Shown one piece after another: positions 51,941 to 57,484 of a stretch of 64,000 nucleotides of DNA; position 1 is the stretch's first letter; each line of letters opens with the position of its first letter. Made by a program: the position numbers and the translations under genes. The notes under the pieces were generated by a model. It was not told where the DNA came from and did no database searches. It saw nothing but the letters and a program-made list of their open reading frames with translations. Source of the stretch: an archaeon (lineage in GTDB: Archaea; Nanobdellota; Nanobdellia; SCGC-AAA011-G17; GW2011-AR17); the NCBI GenBank assembly GCA_018656555.1, contig JABHZQ010000023.1:66875-130874 (forward strand), in the 5' to 3' direction.

Positions 51941-52606
51941 ATGAATTCTACTAAAGATCTAGCTTATTTAATTGGAGTAATCTATGGTGATGGATATATC
52001 AAAAATGGAACAAAATCCAAAAAAGACAAATCTATAGACTATAAAATAAGTATAGAATTATCAAACCTTAGTTATTTAAAACAAGTTATTCATCCTTTAT
52101 TCTATAAATTTACAAAAACTAAATCAAAAGTAAGAACAAGAAAAAGAGCCAACAAAAAAGAAAGTGGCATACTTGAAATTAGAAACAAAAAATTATTTAA
52201 GTTCTTAACTGAAGATCTAAAAACTCACAAAGGTCCTAAAACTCAAAAGACTCAAGTTCCTAAAAAATTAAAAAACTGGTCAAATTCTCTCAAATATGAA
52301 TTCTTAGCTGGATATTTTGATACAGATGGTGGTCTAAGAGGAAACAGTATTGGATTCTCAACAAAAACAAAAGACTTTCAAAGCTATGCCTTTGAAATCA
52401 TTAAGGAAGCTGGAATTAAAGCATCAAAAGAAAGATGGTTAAATAAAAGTTATAGTAAACACTATTATGGTATCAGAATAAAAAAAGACAATATCGATAA
52501 ATTTTTAAAGACCTTCAAATTACGAAACAACAAGAAGATAGCTAATATTCAAGCTAAATTCCTATGCACGGGTGCCGGAGTGGTCAAACGGGCTGGAAAG
52601 GAATAA
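51941..52606 (+). CDS. LAGLIDADG homing endonuclease, reading into the tRNA-Leu gene
   Basis: 221 residues with two LAGLIDADG helices: LAYLIGVIYGDGYI (7-20) and FLAGYFDTDGGL (121-132), each keeping the acidic residue at its end (D17; D128/D129), so it may act as a single-chain monomer. It would cut a long DNA target. There is no stop before the tRNA: the last 13 residues (TGAGVVKRAGKE region) are encoded by the 5' exon of tRNA-Leu and the start of its intron, and the TAA lies within the intron. A TATA-like TATTAATAAAG about 27 nt before the ATG suggests a leaderless mRNA. Not inside an intron itself. Confidence 0.82.
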   Translation: MNSTKDLAYLIGVIYGDGYIKNGTKSKKDKSIDYKISIELSNLSYLKQVIHPLFYKFTKTKSKVRTRKRANKKESGILEIRNKKLFKFLTEDLKTHKGPKTQKTQVPKKLKNWSNSLKYEFLAGYFDTDGGLRGNSIGFSTKTKDFQSYAFEIIKEAGIKASKERWLNKSYSKHYYGIRIKKDNIDKFLKTFKLRNNKKIANIQAKFLCTGAGVVKRAGKE

Positions 52607-52679
52607 AGACTTTATTTCTTGGCCAAGCTTAGGACCCAGTGGCTTAGTGCCTACGCAGGTTCGAACCCTGTCCCGTGCA
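52566..52679 (+). tRNA. tRNA-Leu(UAG) with a 30-nt intron at position 30/31
   Basis: Acceptor GCACGGG (52566-52572) pairs with CCCGTGC (52672-52678), discriminator A (52679). After removal of 52597-52626 the anticodon arm is CTGGG-CTTAGGA-CCCAG with anticodon TAG; there is a long variable arm (class II, TGGC..GCC) and T-arm loop TTCGAAC. The CCA is not encoded. The intron is in the anticodon stem, not at the canonical 37/38. The first exon overlaps the end of the homing endonuclease gene. It reads CUA and, by wobble, other CUN codons. Confidence 0.93.
52597..52626 (+). other. tRNA intron with bulge-helix-bulge splice sites
   Basis: 30 nt. A hairpin AAGGAATAAA/TTTATTTCTT (loop GAC) is flanked by a 4-bp helix GGCT/GGCC (one U-G pair) between 3-nt bulges GG|A and AA|G, each cut after its second base. 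This gives the archaeal BHB structure and places both cleavage sites exactly where exons join to restore the anticodon stem. Confidence 0.88.
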
Positions 52680-52694
52680 GATTATTTTTCAAAG

Positions 52695-53603
52695 ATGGAA
52701 AAATACACAAAAGAGGTAAGCAAAGTAAAAAATTCTACCCTAGTTACATGTATCATTCCAGCATGGAACGAAGCAAAAAATATCAAAAGAGTTCTAAAAG
52801 TAGTAAATAAATATCCCCACTTCAATGAAATTATAGTTGTAAATGATGGTTCAGAAGATAAAACCTCAGAAGAAGTAAAAAAATTTCCAAAAATCAGATT
52901 AATAGAACACAAAAAGAACCAAGGAAAAACAGCAGCAATTCTAACTGGGATAAAAGCCAGTAGAGGTGAATTGATCTCTTTAATTGATGCAGACTTAATC
53001 CATCTTTCCAATGAAAACATTTCCAAAATGCTTTTCCTTACTCTAAACAAAGAATATGACATGACCATCCTAGACAGACAAGGTGACAGAAATGCAGTTT
53101 GGGGATGGACAAATGGTGCAAGATATTTTGGAGGAGAAAGAACCTTCTGGAAAGAAGATTTCAAAAAAATAAAAATCCCAAAAGATGGAGGCTATCTTCT
53201 TGAAATAATTATGAACCTTCATTATATTAACAATAAGAAAAAAATAAAAACCCTATACTGTAAAAACTTAAACACCGTCCACCAATATCAAAAAATTGGA
53301 AAAATAAAAGGTTATTATAGTTATATGGTCATGGCTAAGAAAATACTTGAAGTTGCAAAAATAAAAGGATATATTCAACAAATAAAATCAATAGAAGATG
53401 AACATCAAGAAATAAAAAGATTAGAAAGAAAAGAGAAGAAAATATTCAGTAAACTAAGAAAAAAGATTGGTGAAAGAAAATTCAAAGATATGGACCTAAA
53501 AGTAAATATCAATTTCAAAAAATTCATCCCTAAAATAAAAACAAAAAAACTTAAAGAATATATAATAAAACAATACAAAAAAAGAAAAAAGAAAAAAAAT
53601 TAA
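52695..53603 (+). CDS. Family 2 glycosyltransferase with Lys-rich C-terminus
   Basis: 302 residues from the ATG at 52695 (MEKYTKEVSKVKN); the reading frame is open back through the tRNA-Leu gene, so upstream codons are not coding. It has the GT-A start CIIPAWNEAKNIKR, VVNDGSEDKT, GKTAAILTG and the metal motif IDADLIHLS, similar to DPM1-type synthases. The C-terminal 100 residues are Lys-rich and end in KKRKKKKN, with no TM. It starts 15 nt after the tRNA, so it may be transcribed together with it. Its last codons are also the predicted T-tract terminator of the convergent gene. Sugar and acceptor unknown. Confidence 0.85.
   Translation: MEKYTKEVSKVKNSTLVTCIIPAWNEAKNIKRVLKVVNKYPHFNEIIVVNDGSEDKTSEEVKKFPKIRLIEHKKNQGKTAAILTGIKASRGELISLIDADLIHLSNENISKMLFLTLNKEYDMTILDRQGDRNAVWGWTNGARYFGGERTFWKEDFKKIKIPKDGGYLLEIIMNLHYINNKKKIKTLYCKNLNTVHQYQKIGKIKGYYSYMVMAKKILEVAKIKGYIQQIKSIEDEHQEIKRLERKEKKIFSKLRKKIGERKFKDMDLKVNINFKKFIPKIKTKKLKEYIIKQYKKRKKKKN
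53577..53599 (-). terminator. T-tract terminator for the minus-strand gene at 53600
   Basis: On the minus strand, T runs separated by single C (T8 C T6 C T7) directly after the stop of the small gene at 53600, the form of archaeal intrinsic termination. The same bases encode the Lys-rich tail of the convergent glycosyltransferase. Confidence 0.5.
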
Positions 53604-53806
53604 TTTAACAAATTATAAAGAAATTCTTCAGCATTAGAAAATGCACCACCTCCACCATACATTTGCACATCAGCAATATATCTTTTTACTTCATTTCTAA
53701 ATCTATCTTCACTAATATTTTCTCTCTGTTGTAAAATCAAAGAAAACTCTTCAGCTCTTTCACTCAACCTTTCTAAGGGGGTGAATACGACCAGTGCTTC
53801 GCACAT
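53600..53806 (-). CDS. Small protein of unknown function, possibly frameshifted
   Basis: 68 residues from the ATG at 53806 (MCEALVVFTPLERLSERAEEF). An ATG at 53825 in another frame has a better ribosome site (AGGAGAAT) and reads MSSIEDNVRSTGRIHP before running out of frame; one base fewer in the C5 run (GGGGG on the plus strand, about 53777-53781) would join it to LERLSERAEEFSLI. The gene may thus be a frameshift, a sequencing error in a homopolymer, or may really start at 53806. The rest is soluble and helical (NISEDRFRNEVKRYIADVQM). Not recognised. Confidence 0.45.
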   Translation of the reverse strand: MCEALVVFTPLERLSERAEEFSLILQQRENISEDRFRNEVKRYIADVQMYGGGGAFSNAEEFLYNLLN

Positions 53807-53875
53807 TATCCTCTATACTACTCATTTTATATTCTCCTGTATTTTAAGTCCACACGACTCTATCTTATCATATTC

Positions 53876-53901
53876 ACAATCAATGAATACAATCAACTCT
53901 T
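53876..53901 (-). repeat. 26-bp direct repeat, copy in the hisS 3' end
   Basis: 26 bp across the hisS stop codon, identical to 55259-55284 upstream of tRNA-His. The pair brackets hisS and tRNA-His in direct orientation. Confidence 0.85.
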
Positions 53902-55106
53902 TTAACAATCTTAGAAACAACTAACTTCTCTTCCTTACCTGATTTCATATTTTTCAAACTAAACTTACCTGTCTTAAGCTCATCCTCACCAATAATTAAT
54001 ACATAAGGAATCTCCATTTTATTTGCATATTTCAAATTCTTAGAAACATTTCTTCCATTAAAATCAATATCACACTTAATTCCTTTAGATCTTAAATCAG
54101 AAATTATTTTCAAACTTTCATCCAAAGTTCCAATAGGAATAACATAAAGATCAACAACTGATTTCTTACCTTCCTTTTCCTTCAACACTTCATAAATAGG
54201 TTCTAAACCAAAACTAATCCCCACAGCTGGATAGTCTCCTTTACCAATAAACCCACCAATCATCTTATCATACCTTCCACCACCAGCTAAAGATGAATCT
54301 AACTCATCACAAACAGCCTCAAAAACTGTTCCAGTATAATAACTCAAACCTCTTGCTAAAGTATAATCAATCTTATAATTCTTAACACCAAAACCTTTCA
54401 AATAACCTTCAATCTGTTTTAACTCTTCCAAACCTTCGTTATTCTTCAACTTACCTTCTTTCACAATTTTCAATACTTTCTTACCATCAATCCCTTTATC
54501 TTTAAACTCTGCTAAAACCCCTTTCTCTCCAATCTTCTCCAATTTATCTAAAGTTAAAATAGCTGTTTCAATTTTATCCTTACTAACCCCCGCCTCAATC
54601 ATAACAGCATCCAAAACCTTTCTACTATTAATTTTTATTATAACATTAATTCCTAATCTCTTAAATGCTTCAGAGGCAATTGCAACTGTCTCAGCATCAG
54701 CTAACATACCTTTAGCACCAACAATATCAACATCACACTGCCAAAACTCTCTAGCTCTTCCCAATTTCACCGGCCCATCTCTAAAAACCCTACCAATTTG
54801 ATACCGTTTAAATGGCATCTTCAATCTTGGATTCATAGCAATAACTCTAGAAAAAGGAACAGTCAAATCATATCTCAAACCTAAATCTCTCTTACCTTGA
54901 TCTTTAAAACTAAAGGTCTCCTTCAAAATCTCAGCTCCACCTGTAAATTTTGCTGACAAAACTTCAAATCTCTCAATTAAAGGAGTCTCCAAAGGTGGAT
55001 AACCATATAATTCAAAAACCTCTCTAAGAACATCAACTATCTTCTGTCTTAATATTTTCTGTTCCGGTAAAAAGTCCTTTGTTCCTCTTGCATTCATCAA
55101 TTCCAT
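53880..55106 (-). CDS. hisS: Histidyl-tRNA synthetase
   Basis: 408 residues, class II synthetase. Motif 1 region near LPEQKILRQKIVDVLREVF, motif 2 near RYQIGRVFRDGPVKLGRAREFWQCD, the HisRS signature GLSYYTGTVFEA, and motif 3 GGGRYD with GISFGLEP. A C-terminal anticodon-binding domain follows (DLYVIPIGTLDESLKII). It charges tRNA-His, whose gene lies 11 nt upstream in the same direction, so both are on one transcript. An ATG at 55097 (MNARGTKDF) is a possible later start. The 3' end carries a copy of a 26-bp repeat. Confidence 0.96.
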   Translation of the reverse strand: MELMNARGTKDFLPEQKILRQKIVDVLREVFELYGYPPLETPLIERFEVLSAKFTGGAEILKETFSFKDQGKRDLGLRYDLTVPFSRVIAMNPRLKMPFKRYQIGRVFRDGPVKLGRAREFWQCDVDIVGAKGMLADAETVAIASEAFKRLGINVIIKINSRKVLDAVMIEAGVSKDKIETAILTLDKLEKIGEKGVLAEFKDKGIDGKKVLKIVKEGKLKNNEGLEELKQIEGYLKGFGVKNYKIDYTLARGLSYYTGTVFEAVCDELDSSLAGGGRYDKMIGGFIGKGDYPAVGISFGLEPIYEVLKEKEGKKSVVDLYVIPIGTLDESLKIISDLRSKGIKCDIDFNGRNVSKNLKYANKMEIPYVLIIGEDELKTGKFSLKNMKSGKEEKLVVSKIVKRVDCIH

Positions 55107-55117
55107 TTTAATAAAAG

Positions 55118-55189
55118 GACGGCGAGCGGGAATCGAACCCGCGCCATAGGATCCACAGTCCTAGATTCTACCATTAAACTACCGCCGTC
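55118..55189 (-). tRNA. tRNA-His (GUG), with encoded G-1
   Basis: Read on the minus strand, G-1 at 55189 pairs with C73 (55118), as required for tRNA-His identity; acceptor ACGGCGG/TCGCCGT, anticodon loop CTGTGGA with GTG, T-arm GCGGG-TTCGATT-CCCGC. Only the first C of CCA follows. A TATA-like CTTTTAAAAAG (about 55221) is 32 nt upstream. It is directly upstream of hisS. Confidence 0.95.
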
Positions 55190-55215
55190 ATAATCCTCCA
55201 TAGATTCATCTAATC

Positions 55216-55226
55216 TTTTTAAAAGT
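55216..55226 (-). promoter_or_regulatory. TATA box for the tRNA-His/hisS unit
   Basis: CTTTTTAAAAG-type sequence on the minus strand, centred about 32 nt before the 5' end of tRNA-His. No other promoter is visible between the tRNA and hisS. Confidence 0.45.
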
Positions 55227-55258
55227 TTTGTAGTCTGGCAAGTATTAAAATCAGAAAT

Positions 55259-55284
55259 ACAATCAATGAATACAATCAACTCTT
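55259..55284 (-). repeat. 26-bp direct repeat, copy upstream of tRNA-His
   Basis: 26 bp identical to 53876-53901 at the end of hisS. No open gene contains this copy, so it appears to be a displaced fragment of the hisS 3' end. Confidence 0.85.
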
Positions 55285-55330
55285 GCCATTTTCACATTAT
55301 TAAAGTATATTCTCTAGTATATAAGTCTTT

Positions 55331-56266
55331 CTATAGCTTAACATAAGTAACTGGAATAGTGCTTATTTCCAGTCTATTAGCGTGATATAAATCACCATCA
55401 AAAACATAAACTCCTGGGTTCTCAACAACCAATCTTTCCATTGAAGCATCAACCTCAAAATTATAACCTGTACCAGTTACACCTCCTACAAAATTCCTCA
55501 AAAACTTCCTTCTCCCTTCAAAATCAGTAGCCAAAACATGTAATCCTTCCCCTTCATGAGGTAAATGAAACCCTACAATACCAAATGGTACACTATAAGC
55601 TGCAAACCCATGAAAGTTATCTCTAACTTCCTTACCTTCCCAACCAAAAGCCATCTCCTCAAGAGGGAAATACTCCCCATATCTTTCCTGAAATAACTCC
55701 CTTAAAACAAACACAGAAGATCTCTTCCCAATCTGACCAACTGCCTTCCAAAAACCAGAATCATGAATATACTCTTCAAAATATCTTGAAACAGCACCAT
55801 TAGCAACCGTACAACCAACCCTTCTAATCTCTCCATCATCAACAGATAATAGATTACTTGTAAGAGTTTCTAGATTACCCTCTGCTAAATACCTCGAACC
55901 AATAACCTGTTCCATAATCGCTTTAGGTCTAGAAAGCAATACACCCCTATGTCCTACAGCAGAAGCATGAACATTTATAGTTCCACCAGGAAGAACAACC
56001 AAAGGAGGAATTCTAGGATCTCCCGGCTCATACATACTAAACAAAACACTCAAAAAAACATGTGTACCCCCATCCCCACTATTCAAAATCAAAGCCTTAG
56101 GTCTAATATCTTCAACAATCTTCTTAATCAAACCAGGATAATCCTCCCGATCTTTTTCAGAAAAAAACTTCATTCTAGGATACAAAACCTTAAACTCCTC
56201 TTCAAGCCCATTGTGGTTTAATCTAGAAAAAAGATTACTAACCATAACTAAATCTGATGCATACAT
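55331..56266 (-). CDS. Diacylglycerol-kinase/NAD-kinase-fold lipid kinase candidate
   Basis: 311 residues. The nucleotide-binding signature of the DAGK/YegS fold is present: LNSGDGGTHVF (62-71) and LPGGTINVHASAVG (92-105). The second beta-domain has DGDLYHANRLEIS, the DG-E region of the family that holds the catalytic acid. It would phosphorylate a lipid (a diacylglycerol- or archaeol-type alcohol or polyprenol) or a sphingoid-like base. ATG at 56266 is used; an ATG at 56245 (MVSNLF) fits better with a TTTAAA box near 56279. It follows the membrane protein gene by 18 nt. Confidence 0.82.
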   Translation of the reverse strand: MYASDLVMVSNLFSRLNHNGLEEEFKVLYPRMKFFSEKDREDYPGLIKKIVEDIRPKALILNSGDGGTHVFLSVLFSMYEPGDPRIPPLVVLPGGTINVHASAVGHRGVLLSRPKAIMEQVIGSRYLAEGNLETLTSNLLSVDDGEIRRVGCTVANGAVSRYFEEYIHDSGFWKAVGQIGKRSSVFVLRELFQERYGEYFPLEEMAFGWEGKEVRDNFHGFAAYSVPFGIVGFHLPHEGEGLHVLATDFEGRRKFLRNFVGGVTGTGYNFEVDASMERLVVENPGVYVFDGDLYHANRLEISTIPVTYVKL

Positions 56267-56284
56267 AAAAAGAAGTTTAAAGCC

Positions 56285-57055
56285 CTAACTTAAAAGTTTT
56301 TTCACAAAAACAACCCTAAAATAGCCCATAATCGCCAAAAACAACAATAAAAACAAGATCATAGGAATCCACATAAACTGATAAAAAGAATCAGTAATCA
56401 ACCTAACATATAATACTCCTAAAATACTCAAACTTAACAAACCAAATAATATCATCCCTAAATAAGACAACCCTACTTTCTTCAAAGCAAAAAACATCTC
56501 CTTAAAGGATCTCAATCTAATCTTATTCACAAATAAATAAAACCAAACATAAAAAACAACAACAATCAATAGTCCTAATAACAAAGTAATAAGCAAATAA
56601 TTCCAACTATAAAGGAAATAAGCAAAATTATCAAAGAATAAACTAAACAAGAAAAACAATATCACCACAAAAGGAATTCCTAATAACAAAAACCTAACCA
56701 ATCTTTTCCAATTATACTTCTTATTCATCCCTAATGAAAAATTATAACTCTGTGATAAACAAAATACTAAAAATATTAACAAAGGAACCAAAAACACAAT
56801 AAAAATATAAGTATTAGTAACCAAAGCATTAAGTTGATCAGCAATCTGTTCAAACTGCAACAACCCAGTAACTGTTTGGTTCAATAACTCAGGTTCAATA
56901 GCTTCTAATTGAACTTGATACCCTTCAAACAAAATAAAAAAAGTCTCAACCTTCCCCTTAGCATAAACCATTAAGAAAAAAACAAAACTCAAAAACACAG
57001 AATCTACTAATAAATACTTCCAAAAATTCCTTTTGTAATTCTTTAAAGCTAACAC
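56285..57055 (-). CDS. Six-TM membrane protein of unknown function
   Basis: 256 residues with six TM helices (about 13-32, 82-102, 123-143, 151-178, 196-217, 226-249) and one extracytoplasmic loop between the first two (VETFFILFEGYQVQLEAIEPELLNQTV). Short basic cytosolic loops fit the positive-inside rule. Not recognised. It lies between the small tail-bearing protein genes and the lipid kinase in the same direction, as part of a set of membrane and secreted proteins. Confidence 0.75.
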   Translation of the reverse strand: MLALKNYKRNFWKYLLVDSVFLSFVFFLMVYAKGKVETFFILFEGYQVQLEAIEPELLNQTVTGLLQFEQIADQLNALVTNTYIFIVFLVPLLIFLVFCLSQSYNFSLGMNKKYNWKRLVRFLLLGIPFVVILFFLFSLFFDNFAYFLYSWNYLLITLLLGLLIVVVFYVWFYLFVNKIRLRSFKEMFFALKKVGLSYLGMILFGLLSLSILGVLYVRLITDSFYQFMWIPMILFLLLFLAIMGYFRVVFVKKLLS

Positions 57056-57090
57056 AAAAAAAACAAAGAAGTTTTAGTTTAAATTAATAT

Positions 57091-57252
57091 CTATTGTTTA
57101 AATGGTGGTGGAGATTGTTGAGGACTCTGAGGTCTCAAAGGTAAACTCTTCTTAGGTAATAAAAGAATTATTACAAAGAAAATTACAATAACTCCACCAA
57201 TTACAATTAAAAAAATAGTCCAATTAAACCCTTGTTGACCTTCTGGATCCAT
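57091..57252 (-). CDS. 53-residue single-TM protein with shared proline-rich tail
   Basis: Small gene overlooked in standard ORF lists. MDPEGQQGFNWTIFLIVIG: short exterior segment, one TM (about 11-33) and a cytosolic tail LLPKKSLPLRPQSPQQSPPP ending FKQ. The TM end and tail match those of the 141-residue protein at 60099-60521 almost residue for residue, and the DNA is 85/88 identical. It lacks that protein's signal sequence and Cys part. It may compete with or accompany it in binding a cytosolic partner. Confidence 0.8.
   Translation of the reverse strand: MDPEGQQGFNWTIFLIVIGGVIVIFFVIILLLPKKSLPLRPQSPQQSPPPFKQ
57093..57180 (-). repeat. 88-bp tail cassette, copy 1
   Basis: Encodes the end of the TM and the PPPFKQ tail. 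It matches 60101-60188 at 85 of 88 positions, in the same direction, 3 kb apart. Confidence 0.9.
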
Positions 57253-57258
57253 TATTGG

Positions 57259-57483
57259 TTATTCAATATTCTCTATAACTCCAGATTCTAGTTCTTTTTG
57301 TTGAACGTATTCCTCATATTCAGCCTCATCTTGTTCTAAGTAAGCAACATATTCTGGATCCAAATTCTCATCATCTTCATATCCCCATTCATAATCCTCC
57401 AAATATTCTTCTTCAGAAGCAGCAACAAAACTAAATAATAAAATAAAAACCAAAATAATCCATATTATTTTACTCATTACCAT
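57259..57483 (-). CDS. Small secreted acidic protein
   Basis: 74 residues from the ATG at 57483 (MVMSKIIW); 57477 (MSKIIW) is equally possible. A signal sequence (MSKIIWIILVFILLFSFVAA) and a mature part of about 50 residues rich in Glu, Tyr and Asp (EEYLEDYEWGYEDDENLD), with no TM. It overlaps the stop of the 870-residue protein gene, so the two are translationally coupled. It could be a propeptide-like or inhibitor-like partner of that protein. Not recognised. Confidence 0.72.
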   Translation of the reverse strand: MVMSKIIWIILVFILLFSFVAASEEEYLEDYEWGYEDDENLDPEYVAYLEQDEAEYEEYVQQKELESGVIENIE

Positions 57484-57484
57484 C

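Noticed and set aside
52572-52694. Coding start of the GT2 protein inside the tRNA-Leu gene
   Set aside because: The frame is open through the tRNA by chance; the ATG at 52695 begins a normal GT2 N-terminus.
55097-55279. 60-residue ORF upstream of hisS on the minus strand
   Set aside because: It runs through tRNA-His and contains the repeat copy; it has no ribosome site or homology.
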